From: Caenimonas koreensis DSM 17982
GTDB lineage: Bacteria > Pseudomonadota > Gammaproteobacteria > Burkholderiales > Burkholderiaceae_C
DNA: 64,000 nt
Assembly (NCBI RefSeq): GCF_009646335.1
Contig: NZ_WJBU01000001.1
Location: 1-64,000, forward strand
Direction: 5' to 3'
Shown here: positions 26,413 through 34,993 of the stretch, piece after piece
How the letters are laid out: every line of letters begins with the position of its first letter
How positions within the stretch are numbered: position 1 is the first letter of the stretch
The notes under the pieces: model-generated
What the model saw: the letters and a program-made list of their open reading frames with translations, nothing else
Told to the model about the DNA's origin: nothing
Database searches by the model: none
Position numbers and translations under genes: made by a program

Positions 26413-29400
26413 TCCAGCCGCTTCACGCTCACGGGCTGGGGCGTGCGAAGCTCCTGCGCAAAAAAGCTCACCCGCAGCTCTTCCAGCAGCCAGCGGAACT
26501 CCTGCATGCGGTCATCCACCGCGCCTTTGCGCTCGGCCACCAGCCGCCAGTAGCGCTGCTCCTGCGGTTTCAATTCAGCCAGTCGTGCCGCATCGCGCGC
26601 CGGGTCGGCACGCAGTTTGTCCAGACGCAAAGTGATGGCGCGCAGGTAGCGCGAGAAGTGCTGCAGCTGCGGCCACGGCGTGACCGCCAGGAACCGCTTG
26701 GGCACCAGCCGCTGCAATTGCTGCGTGGCATCTGCCGTGGCGTCGGGCTGCCCCTTCGTGTCCTTGATCTTGCGAGTCGCATTGGCGAACTCGACGAGGA
26801 TCGTCGCAGCCAGCCGCGCCACCTCATTGGCGATGAGCGTCAGCCTGCCGCGGCCTTCTTCAATCCGCTTCTTGAAGTCCTGCTCGTTCGACGGCAACGG
26901 GTCGAGCAGGAAAGCGCGGTCGAGCGCGACTTCGATGATCTGCGCGCGCAACTCGTCGTGCGTGCCCAAAGGCATGTAGGCGACGGCCATGCGCTGCAGG
27001 TCAGGGATGTTCTTTTCCAGGTACTTCAGCGCATCGCGCAGTTGCAGCGCGAACAGGCGCCGCAGCCCTGCCCTGTGCTTCGACGCGGCAACTTCCGGTT
27101 CGTCGAAGACCTCGATCACGACGGCGTCACCCTTGTCGATCAATGCGGGAAAGCCGATCAGGCTGGTGCCGCCCTTGCGCACTTCCATCAGCTCCGGCAG
27201 TTCGCCGAATGTCCAGGCGGTGTAGGTCTGATCGATGGGAACCTGTCTTGCTCCTTCCCCCTTTGGGGGAAGGTCCGGGGTCCCCGCGAAGCTTTGCTTC
27301 GTGGGGTGGAAGTGGGGATGGGGGCTGGCACCCTTCAGACGCGCGTCATCCTCATCCGCCGCCGTGCCCCCACCCCGCCCTCCTTCAGAGGGGGAGGGCG
27401 CAATGCGCATGCCGGCCAGTGCCTGGAATGCACCACGCGCTTGCGCGCCCCAGTCTGCCTTCAACGCGCCAAGATTGCGCCCCATGCCCAGCTGCCGGCC
27501 ATGTTCATCCACCACGCGCAGATTCATGAACAGGTGCGCGGGCAACATGTCGAGCTTGAAGTCGGCGCGCTTCACGTCGAGGCTGGTTTGCGCACGCACG
27601 AGCTTGAGCAGCGCGTCGGTCAACGAGCCGTTTGCCCATTCGCCGGGTTGCGCAAGCTGCGCCGCGATGCGCGTGGCCGACTCCGGCAACGGCACAAATC
27701 GCGAGCGGGGCCGCTGCGGCAGGCTCTTGAGCAGCGCCTGCACCTTGTCTTTCAGCATGCCCGGCACGAGCCACTCGCAGCGGTCATCGCTCACCTGGTT
27801 CAGCACGAAAAGCGGCACCGTCACCGTGATGCCGTCGCGCGCGTCGCCCGGCTCGTGCAAGTAGGTGGCTGCGCAATCAACGCCGCCCAGCCGGATCGTC
27901 CTGGGGAACGCATCGGTGGTGATGCCTGCGGCTTCATGGCGCATCAGCTCGTCGCGCGTCAGGCGCAGCAGCTGCGGGTTGGCGCGGGCTGCGTCGCGAT
28001 ACCAGCCCTCGAACGTGGCGCCGCCCGTCACGTCGCGCGGGATCAGCTTGTCGTAGTACGCGTAAATCAGTTCCTCATCGACGAGCACGTCCTGCCGGCG
28101 CGCCTTGTGCTCCATCTCCTCGACCTGCCGAACGAGCTTCTGGTTGGCGGCCAGAAACGGCAGGCGTGTTTCCCATTGGCCGGCAACCAGCCCTTCGCGA
28201 ATGAAAATGTCGCGCGCGCCTTGCGCATCGACACGCGCGAACGACGTACGCCTGCCGCTGTAGATCACCAGGCCGTAGAGCGTGGCGCGCTCCAGCGCCA
28301 TCACCTCGGCGGCCTTCTTTTCCCAGTGCGGATCGAGCAGTTGCTTCTTGAGCAAGTGCCCCGCGACCTGTTCGATCCAGGCGGGCTCGATGTTGGCAAT
28401 GCCGCGCCCGAACAAGCGCGTGGTTTCGACCAGCTCCGCTGCGACGATCCATCGGCCGGGCCGCTTCTTCAAGTGCGCGCCGGGATGCCTGTAAAACTTG
28501 ATGCCGCGCGCGCCGAGGTACACGTCTTCTTCGTCGGGCTTGTAGCCGATGTTGCCCAGCAGGCCGGCCAGCATCGCCTTGTGCAGCTCTTCGTAGCTTG
28601 CAGGCGTGGTGTTCAGCTTCCACTTGTGTTCGGCCACCACCGTGTGCAGCTGCGTGTGGATGTCGCGCCATTCGCGCACGCGGCGGATGTTGATGAAGTT
28701 CTGGCGCAGCAGCTGCTCGTACTGCCGGTTCGAAAGCTTATGTTCCTTATTGTGGCCACCACGCGCATCATGAATCCACTGCCACAGCTTGAGGTAGCCC
28801 GAGAACTCGCTCTTCTCATCATCGAATTTCGCGTGCTGCTGGTCGGCCTGCGTCTGCATGTCCATGGGCCTGTCGCGCACGTCCTGCACCGACAGCGCAG
28901 AGGCTATGACCAGCACTTCATCGAGCGCGCCGCGCTCACGCGCTTCCAGGATCATCCGGCCGACACGCGGATCAAGCGGCAGCCGCGCGAGCTCGGCGCC
29001 CATGCGCGTGAGCTCGTTCGCGTCGTCCACGGCGCCGAGTTCATTGAGCAGCTGGTAGCCATCGGCAATTGCACGTGACGATGGCTTTTCGATAAACGGA
29101 AAGTCATCGACAGCGCCCAGCCGCAGGGACTTCATTCGCAAGATCACGCCTGCGAGCGACGAGCGGAGGATTTCCGGATCGGTGAAGCGCGGCCGGCCCG
29201 CAAAGTCTTTCTCGTCGTACAGGCGTATGCAGATGCCGTCCGCAACCCGCCCGCACCGCCCTGCCCGCTGGTTGGCCGCGGCCTGGCTGACCGGCTCCAC
29301 CATCAGTTGCTCGACCTTGCTGCGAAAGCTGTAGCGCTTGACGCGGGCCGTGCCGGTGTCGATCACGTAGCGGATGCCCGGCACGGTGAGCGATGTTTCG

Positions 29401-30326
29401 GCCACGTTGGTCGCCAGCACAATGCGCCGGCCCGAGTGCGCGTCGAAGATGCGGTCTTGCTCGGCTTGCGACAGGCGCGCAAAGAGCGGCAGCACTTCAG
29501 CGTTGCGCGTAAGCGGCTTGTGCGAGAGATGGCCGCGCAGGTGGTCAGCCGCCTCGCGGATCTCGCGCTCGCCCGGCAGGAACACCAGGATGTCGCCCGC
29601 CGCCGTACCCGTCCACAGTTCATCCACGGCATCGGCGATCGCCTCGTTCATGCCGAAATCGCGCGTCTCCTCGAACGGGCGCCAGCGCTGCTCGACCGGG
29701 AACATGCGGCCCGACACGTAGATCACCGGCGCCGGGCCTTTTGCCGATGCAAAGTGCTGCGCAAAACGATCGGCATCGATCGTGGCGGATGTCACCACCA
29801 CCTTCAAGTCAGGCCGGCGCGGCAGGATCTCGCGCAGGTAACCCAGCAGGAAGTCGATGTTCAGGCTGCGCTCGTGCGCCTCGTCGATGATGATCGTGTC
29901 GTAGGCCTTGAGCAGCGGATCGGTCTGCGTTTCAGCCAGCAGGATGCCGTCCGTCATGAGCTTGACGGACGCATCGCGCGAGAGCCGATCCTGGAAGCGC
30001 ACCTTGAAGCCCACCACTTCACCCAGCGGCGTCTTCAGCTCTTCGGCAATGCGCTTGGCAACGCTGGACGCGGCGATTCGCCTGGGCTGTGTGTGGCCAA
30101 TCAGGCGCCCTTGCCCGGGCGCCTTGCCAAGCTTGCCGCGGCCCATCGCGAGCGCGATCTTGGGCAGCTGCGTGGTTTTGCCGGAGCCTGTTTCGCCGCA
30201 GACGATGACGACCTGGTTGGCCTCGATCGCGGCAGTGATCTCTTCGCGCTTGCCAGAAACTGGCAATGACTCGGGAAAGGTGATGCTGGCAGTAGACAAG
30301 GAAGAGGCGACGGGCGGCGCAGTCAA
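26385..30326 (-). CDS. hrpA: DEAH-box ATP-dependent RNA helicase HrpA
   Basis: A 1,313-residue DEAH-box helicase with Walker A GETGSGKTTQLP (about 44-55), DEAHERSLNIDFLLG, SATIDADRF, the SLTVPGIRYVID region and the QRAGRCGR motif VI. The long C-terminal HA2, OB and HrpA-specific DUF3418 regions follow, as in E. coli HrpA, which rescues stalled ribosomes. Residues about 970-1028 (MRIAPSPSEGGRGGGTAADE through DLPPKGEGARQ) are Gly/Pro/Ser-rich, foreign to the family, and correspond to a palindromic repeat-like DNA insertion (27242-27415) that keeps the frame. Otherwise the length is near normal. Confidence 0.93.
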   Translation of the reverse strand: MTAPPVASSLSTASITFPESLPVSGKREEITAAIEANQVVIVCGETGSGKTTQLPKIALAMGRGKLGKAPGQGRLIGHTQPRRIAASSVAKRIAEELKTPLGEVVGFKVRFQDRLSRDASVKLMTDGILLAETQTDPLLKAYDTIIIDEAHERSLNIDFLLGYLREILPRRPDLKVVVTSATIDADRFAQHFASAKGPAPVIYVSGRMFPVEQRWRPFEETRDFGMNEAIADAVDELWTGTAAGDILVFLPGEREIREAADHLRGHLSHKPLTRNAEVLPLFARLSQAEQDRIFDAHSGRRIVLATNVAETSLTVPGIRYVIDTGTARVKRYSFRSKVEQLMVEPVSQAAANQRAGRCGRVADGICIRLYDEKDFAGRPRFTDPEILRSSLAGVILRMKSLRLGAVDDFPFIEKPSSRAIADGYQLLNELGAVDDANELTRMGAELARLPLDPRVGRMILEARERGALDEVLVIASALSVQDVRDRPMDMQTQADQQHAKFDDEKSEFSGYLKLWQWIHDARGGHNKEHKLSNRQYEQLLRQNFINIRRVREWRDIHTQLHTVVAEHKWKLNTTPASYEELHKAMLAGLLGNIGYKPDEEDVYLGARGIKFYRHPGAHLKKRPGRWIVAAELVETTRLFGRGIANIEPAWIEQVAGHLLKKQLLDPHWEKKAAEVMALERATLYGLVIYSGRRTSFARVDAQGARDIFIREGLVAGQWETRLPFLAANQKLVRQVEEMEHKARRQDVLVDEELIYAYYDKLIPRDVTGGATFEGWYRDAARANPQLLRLTRDELMRHEAAGITTDAFPRTIRLGGVDCAATYLHEPGDARDGITVTVPLFVLNQVSDDRCEWLVPGMLKDKVQALLKSLPQRPRSRFVPLPESATRIAAQLAQPGEWANGSLTDALLKLVRAQTSLDVKRADFKLDMLPAHLFMNLRVVDEHGRQLGMGRNLGALKADWGAQARGAFQALAGMRIAPSPSEGGRGGGTAADEDDARLKGASPHPHFHPTKQSFAGTPDLPPKGEGARQVPIDQTYTAWTFGELPELMEVRKGGTSLIGFPALIDKGDAVVIEVFDEPEVAASKHRAGLRRLFALQLRDALKYLEKNIPDLQRMAVAYMPLGTHDELRAQIIEVALDRAFLLDPLPSNEQDFKKRIEEGRGRLTLIANEVARLAATILVEFANATRKIKDTKGQPDATADATQQLQRLVPKRFLAVTPWPQLQHFSRYLRAITLRLDKLRADPARDAARLAELKPQEQRYWRLVAERKGAVDDRMQEFRWLLEELRVSFFAQELRTPQPVSVKRLDRLWSQLTS
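27242..27415. repeat. Repeat-like palindromic element inserted in frame in hrpA
   Basis: The left side has CCTTCCCCCTTTGGGGGAAGG (a 20-nt palindromic hairpin with arms CTTCCCCC/GGGGGAAG around TTT). Next come GTCCGGGGTCCCCG and a GAAGC-TTT-GCTTC hairpin. The right side has the CCCTCCTTCAGAGGGGGAGGG hairpin. This stem-rich, GC-skewed block encodes low-complexity protein and looks like the CTTCCCCC...GGGGGAAGG family of dispersed elements in betaproteobacterial genomes. Exact borders are approximate. Confidence 0.6.
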
Positions 30327-30350
30327 AGCGCTCGATTATCGGCGCGATGC

Positions 30351-31574
30351 TCAGGGCGCAGTGAAACCCGGCACCTCGACCACTGCGCCCGTTCCCGGTT
30401 CCTGCTTTGCGACGCGGCTCGGGTACGTCCACGCGGTGCGCGCCATGTCGCGAGCCGTGGTGATGGCCTGCGACGGCCGCTGGCCGGGCTGGGCCGCGAC
30501 CACGCCGACACCCACTTGTGCCTCCCAATAAGCACGGCCCGCCTCAAGGTCCGCTGGCGCAGCGCTCGTGCTCAAGGTGACGGGGCGGCCCAGCCGCTCG
30601 GCCACAGTTGCCGCCAGCTCGGCCAGCACATCCTCGTTGCGAAAGCCGCGCACCAGCAGCAGAAAGCCGTCGTCGCCCAGCCGGCCCGTTTCGACTTGGC
30701 CCGGAACACAGCGGCGCAGCCGGTTGCCGCAGACGAACAGCGCGTGGTTGACTGCCGCGCGGCCGTGCAGCTGCTCGAGCATGTAGAAGTTGCCGATGGC
30801 CACCGCAATCACGCCGACGGGCCGCGTGTCCCCTTTTGCATGCCCGAAGAACGCAAGCCCGACCATCTGGCCCGTCTCGGAATGCGAACGCATGCGGGTG
30901 ATGGGGTCGTAGCTGGGGCCGTGCGTGACGACCTGGCGCAACTCGATCAGGTACGAATAGCGGATCCAGAGCGCCGTCGCCATGACCGACACGTAGAACA
31001 TGCCCGACACGGCACTGACCGCATGGACCCACAGGGGCGCGGCAGGCGGGTTGCGCGCAATCACGCTGAGCCCGGCGATGGCCAGGATCATGAAAGAGAC
31101 GCCGGTGACGGCCCACCAGGCAAGCCGGTCACCACGCTCGGCGCTGCGAATGCAGACATACAGCATCGCGAAAGCCATCGAGATCGTGATGGCAGAACCC
31201 AGTGCGAGCGCCTGGTCGGTTGTGAGGAGCCATTCAATGCCAATGACGGTCAGCGTCGCCGCGCCGATGGACATGCGAACGAGCCGTCCGCGCCGCGGGT
31301 TGCGCAGCACGCCCAGCATGGCAAGCACCATCGAAGCCAGCACGGCAGCGCTCGCCACTGAAATCTGTGAGAGCCAGCGCAAGCGCGTGGGCTGCTCGCC
31401 CAACGGAATCCAATCAAGGTAAGCGGCGAAATAGATCGCCGAGATCAGCGCGAAGAGCGCCGCCGAAACAGCCACGCGCTGCAGCGAGCGCGCGAACGCG
31501 GCAATCGAGCCTGCCAGCAACAGGCCGACCGTGCCGAAATAGGCGCCCCAGAAACCGACCGCCATCGCGTCCAT
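30351..31574 (-). CDS. Membrane protein with degenerate GGDEF domain
   Basis: About 407 residues. The N-terminal half has roughly six to seven hydrophobic segments (GAYFGTVGLLLAGSIAAFA; VAVSAALFALISAIYFAAYL; ISVASAAVLASMVLAML; and others to about residue 215). The C-terminal half aligns with GGDEF domains (VAIAVGNFYMLEQLHGRAAVNHAL-like region). However, the catalytic loop reads GRLGDDGFLLLV where active diguanylate cyclases have GG(D/E)EF. The c-di-GMP synthase active site is therefore probably lost, and the domain may bind nucleotide or only dimerise. Start codons at 31595, 31574 and 31565 are possible; none has a strong ribosome site. It is divergent from argA. Confidence 0.65.
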   Translation of the reverse strand: MDAMAVGFWGAYFGTVGLLLAGSIAAFARSLQRVAVSAALFALISAIYFAAYLDWIPLGEQPTRLRWLSQISVASAAVLASMVLAMLGVLRNPRRGRLVRMSIGAATLTVIGIEWLLTTDQALALGSAITISMAFAMLYVCIRSAERGDRLAWWAVTGVSFMILAIAGLSVIARNPPAAPLWVHAVSAVSGMFYVSVMATALWIRYSYLIELRQVVTHGPSYDPITRMRSHSETGQMVGLAFFGHAKGDTRPVGVIAVAIGNFYMLEQLHGRAAVNHALFVCGNRLRRCVPGQVETGRLGDDGFLLLVRGFRNEDVLAELAATVAERLGRPVTLSTSAAPADLEAGRAYWEAQVGVGVVAAQPGQRPSQAITTARDMARTAWTYPSRVAKQEPGTGAVVEVPGFTAP

Positions 31575-31636
31575 ATCGCCCGGATCATCACACACTTGTC
31601 CCGTACACTTTGCGCAACTTTTGCTTGCCCGCTGCG

Positions 31637-32986
31637 ATGTCTACCGTCTTCAACTTCACGTTCGTGCCCTGGTTCCGCTCGGTGGCGCCCTACATCCACA
31701 TGCACCGCGGCAAGACGTTCGTGGTGGGCATGGCGGGCGAGGCCATTGCCGCGGGCAAGCTCGCGCATATTGCGCAAGACCTGGCGCTGATCCAGAGCAT
31801 GGGCGTGAAGGTGGTTCTGGTGCACGGGTTTCGCCCGCAAGTCAACGAGCAGCTCCTGGCCAAGGGCCACGCCGCGAAGTACTCGCACGGCATCCGTATC
31901 ACTGACGAAGTGGCGCTCGATTCCGCGCAGGAGGCTGCGGGCCAGCTGCGCTACGAGATCGAGGCTGCGTTCAGCCAGGGCCTGCCCAACACGCCCATGG
32001 CCGGCTCCACTGTGCGCGTGATCTCTGGCAACTTCATTACCGCCCGGCCCGTGGGTGTGATGGACGGCGTGGACTTCAAGCATTCGGGCCTTGTGCGCAA
32101 GGTGGACGTCGCAGGCATCAAGCACACGCTGGATTTCGGCGCGATGGTGCTGCTGTCGCCCTTCGGGTTTTCGCCGACGGGTGAGGCGTTCAATCTCACG
32201 ATGGAAGAAGTCGCGACCAGCGTCGCGATCGCCATGCAGGCCGACAAGCTGGTCTTCCTCACGGAAATTCCGGGCGTTCGTATCAAGCCGCTCGAGCCCG
32301 AGGCGGAAGACAACCCTATCGACACCGAACTGCCGCTCGCAGCCGCCGAACAGTTGCTCGCCAACCTGCCGCCTGCGCAGTCCCCGACGGATACGGCGTT
32401 CTACCTCCAGCATTGCGTAAAGGCTTGCAAGGCGGGTGTCGAGCGCAGCCACATCATCCCGTTTGCCACCGACGGCTCGCTGCTGCTCGAGGTGTACGTG
32501 CACGACGGCATCGGCACCATGGTGATCGACGAGAAGCTCGAAGAACTGCGCGAAGCCATGCCCGATGACGTCGGCGGCATCCTTCAGCTGATCGAGCCGT
32601 TCGAGCGCGATGGCACGCTCGTCAAGCGCGACCGCACGGAGATCGAGCGCGACGTTGCCAACTACACCATCATCGAACACGACGGCGTGATCTTCGCTTG
32701 CGCGGCGCTCTACCCTTACCCCGAAGCCAAGACCGGCGAGATGGCAGCGCTGACGGTGTCGCCCCTGAGCCAGGGCCAGGGCGACGGCGAGAAGGTGCTC
32801 AAGCGCATTGAGCAGCGCGCTCGCGCCATGGGGCTGGAAAGCATCTTCGTGCTCACGACCCGCACGATGCACTGGTTCCTCAAGCGCGGGTTCGTGCAGG
32901 TGGACCCCGAGTGGCTGCCTGAAGCGCGCAAGCGCAAGTACAACTGGGACCGGCGCAGCATGGTGTTCGTCAAGCGCCTGAAATAG
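31637..32986 (+). CDS. argA: N-acetylglutamate synthase (ArgA)
   Basis: About 449 residues with an amino-acid-kinase-like domain (about 20-285: MGVKVVLVHGFRPQVNEQLLA, TDEVALDSAQEA, arginine-binding region) and a GNAT acetyltransferase domain (about 300-449: GEMAALTVSPLSQGQGDGEKVL, with RTMHWFLKRGF). It makes N-acetylglutamate from glutamate and acetyl-CoA, the first step of arginine synthesis. This two-domain form is the classical arginine-feedback-inhibited bacterial enzyme. The ATG at 31637 gives the MSTVFNFTFVPWFRSVAPYI start typical of Burkholderiales ArgA. Upstream in-frame codons overlap the divergent gene and are arginine-rich shadow. Confidence 0.93.
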   Translation: MSTVFNFTFVPWFRSVAPYIHMHRGKTFVVGMAGEAIAAGKLAHIAQDLALIQSMGVKVVLVHGFRPQVNEQLLAKGHAAKYSHGIRITDEVALDSAQEAAGQLRYEIEAAFSQGLPNTPMAGSTVRVISGNFITARPVGVMDGVDFKHSGLVRKVDVAGIKHTLDFGAMVLLSPFGFSPTGEAFNLTMEEVATSVAIAMQADKLVFLTEIPGVRIKPLEPEAEDNPIDTELPLAAAEQLLANLPPAQSPTDTAFYLQHCVKACKAGVERSHIIPFATDGSLLLEVYVHDGIGTMVIDEKLEELREAMPDDVGGILQLIEPFERDGTLVKRDRTEIERDVANYTIIEHDGVIFACAALYPYPEAKTGEMAALTVSPLSQGQGDGEKVLKRIEQRARAMGLESIFVLTTRTMHWFLKRGFVQVDPEWLPEARKRKYNWDRRSMVFVKRLK

Positions 32987-33129
32987 GCGCGCGGAATGGG
33001 GTTGAAATAGTTGATCGCTGACAGCGTCTCCTTAAAAAATGTGCAGATCGCTGTAACAACTGATATGCACTGAAAACTTTCGGTGCTAAATTGCTGGCGT
33101 TACAAATCGACACCCAGGAGAAAAAGTAA

Positions 33130-34902
33130 ATGCGCGTAATTTTCTCAAGTGACGAATTCAACGTCAGCGACGGCGATTTCGTCTTCGGCGACTCGGACGG
33201 CACACCCGAATTCGTTTTTTCCGGCGGCGACGATGTCTTCTACGGCGAAGACGGCCCTTATCAATATGGCGCAGTGGGCGATGCATACGCCCTCGACAGG
33301 ACGGACCGCGGCGGCAACGACACGTTCTATGGCGGCGACTTTGCCGGCAGCTTCAGCGATGGGCCGGCTCCAAACGTCACAGCGCTCGTCCCGATCTTCA
33401 ACGTGCGCGGTGCAGTGACATTCATTGGCGATGCCATTTTCATGACCGACGGCTCGACCGGCGGTCGCGACTACGCGCAAGGCGGTGTCAACAGCAACAA
33501 TTTGTTCATTGGTGACGCCAGCGATGCAGATGGCCTGGCGCGTGGCGGCAACGACACACTGATGGGCGGGGACGCAGGCTGGTCTGAACCCCGCGGCAGA
33601 GGCCTGACGGCAGCCACACGCCAGAGCGACTCAACCGCTTTCAATGTCCTCATCGGAGACTTCGCCGAGGCAGGCGGTCGCGGCCCCACCACCCGTGAAG
33701 TCATTTTTGAACTGCCGTCACCCAAGGGCGGACAGGACAGCATCGTCGGCGGTGACGCGTGGGCATACAACAGTGACGCCGGCGTCTCGAATGTCCTGAT
33801 CGGCGACGCCTACGCACTTGGCGCACTGGCCAAGGCTGGCGACGACACGGTGCGCGGTGGCACTGCCACGGCGTCGGACGCAACGGCTAGCGCCTACAAC
33901 ATCATCGTGGGCGACGCGTTCTTCATGACAGACGGCTCGAGGGGCGGGCGCGATGCGCTGTATGGCGGCAATGTCGTGGTCACCAGCGACAGCGGCGACG
34001 GCTACGCCATCAACCTGATGAGCGGCGACAACATCACGATGGACGACGGCGCGCGTGGCGGTGCCGACTTCATGGTAGGTGGCAGCGCGCGAAGCGTCGT
34101 GACCGATGGCAAGGAAATTGCCGCGGCGATCAACTTGATGGCCGGCGACACGTTCTCGGTGCGAGGCAGCGACGTTGACTTTGGCCGGGACACCATGGTG
34201 GGCGGCAGCGGAACCGGAGACGGCTACGCAATCAACGTGATGTTTGGCGACATCGGCGCGTCGGACGCGGGTGGCCTGCCATTCCCGTTCCCGTTCTTTG
34301 GGCAAAACGGGGCTATAAGCCTTGCCGGGCTTGACGGCTCGACCTCACGGGGCTCTTACAACCCTGACTTCCATTTCGCCGCAGACAAGCTGACAGGCGG
34401 CAACGGCAATGCGATGAACTACCTCGTGGGCGACGCTGAATTCATCAGCAGCGACTCGACGGGCGGTGACGACACGCTCTTTGCCGGCGACGGCTACTCG
34501 TCCACCATGTACGGCGACTCGCTGGGCCTGGCTGGCAAAGGCGGCAATGACAAGCTCTACAGCGGCAAGGGCAACGACGACATGTGGGGCGATGCCCAGA
34601 AGATGGGGGAGAGTGCCGATGGCGGGGCCGACCGCTTCTACTTCGGCGTCAAGAATGGCGACGACACGATCCATGACTTCCGCGTGGGCGACAAGGACAA
34701 GATCGACCTCTCGGCATTCAGCGGCCTGAGTCCGGACTTCAAGAACTTTGCATCACTGAAGGCGTCCGGCCGGCTCGAACAGGTCAGCGACGGCGTGGTG
34801 CTTCACCTGGACCTGGCCGACAAGGCATCGGACCACAACACGGTGCTGATTGTGGGTGTCGATCTCGACGAACTCGTCAAGGCGTCGTTCGCTTTTGGTT
34901 GA
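33130..34902 (+). CDS. RTX-like glycine/aspartate-rich repeat protein, probable type I secretion substrate
   Basis: A 590-residue acidic protein with no signal peptide. It contains about eleven repeats of the form hydrophobic-GD-x(5-15)-GG-x-D-x-x-x-GG. Examples are RGGNDTFYGGD, RGGNDTLMGGD, KGGQDSIVGGD, KAGDDTVRGGT, RGGRDALYGGN and KGGNDKLYSGKGNDDMWGD. These are spaced about 35-45 residues apart with N(V/L/I)xxGD between them, rather than the tight nonapeptides of classic RTX toxins. The C-terminus (GDDTIHDFRVGDKDKIDLSAF, then a hydrophobic end) is typical of type I secretion signals. Calcium binding and export are inferred; no enzymatic domain is seen and no transporter genes are nearby. 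An AGGAG site precedes the start, and a strong terminator follows. Confidence 0.7.
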   Translation: MRVIFSSDEFNVSDGDFVFGDSDGTPEFVFSGGDDVFYGEDGPYQYGAVGDAYALDRTDRGGNDTFYGGDFAGSFSDGPAPNVTALVPIFNVRGAVTFIGDAIFMTDGSTGGRDYAQGGVNSNNLFIGDASDADGLARGGNDTLMGGDAGWSEPRGRGLTAATRQSDSTAFNVLIGDFAEAGGRGPTTREVIFELPSPKGGQDSIVGGDAWAYNSDAGVSNVLIGDAYALGALAKAGDDTVRGGTATASDATASAYNIIVGDAFFMTDGSRGGRDALYGGNVVVTSDSGDGYAINLMSGDNITMDDGARGGADFMVGGSARSVVTDGKEIAAAINLMAGDTFSVRGSDVDFGRDTMVGGSGTGDGYAINVMFGDIGASDAGGLPFPFPFFGQNGAISLAGLDGSTSRGSYNPDFHFAADKLTGGNGNAMNYLVGDAEFISSDSTGGDDTLFAGDGYSSTMYGDSLGLAGKGGNDKLYSGKGNDDMWGDAQKMGESADGGADRFYFGVKNGDDTIHDFRVGDKDKIDLSAFSGLSPDFKNFASLKASGRLEQVSDGVVLHLDLADKASDHNTVLIVGVDLDELVKASFAFG

Positions 34903-34920
34903 CAATCAAAACTGAGTCCG

Positions 34921-34949
34921 AAGCGCCGGCTCGCCCGGCGCTTTTTTTT
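34921..34949 (+). terminator. Rho-independent terminator of the RTX-like gene
   Basis: AAGCGCCGG and CCGGCGCTT form perfect 9-bp arms around a 5-nt loop, directly followed by a T-run, 18 nt past the stop codon. Confidence 0.9.
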
Positions 34950-34993
34950 GCCTTTCTTTTGGGTCACTACCAAGTTACGAGCCCATCACGCGC

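Noticed and set aside
26154-29078. Plus-strand open frame of 974 codons opposite hrpA
   Set aside because: Leu/Gln/Arg/His-rich shadow of a well-supported DEAH helicase gene on the minus strand, and it also runs across the real DUF3309 gene in another frame.
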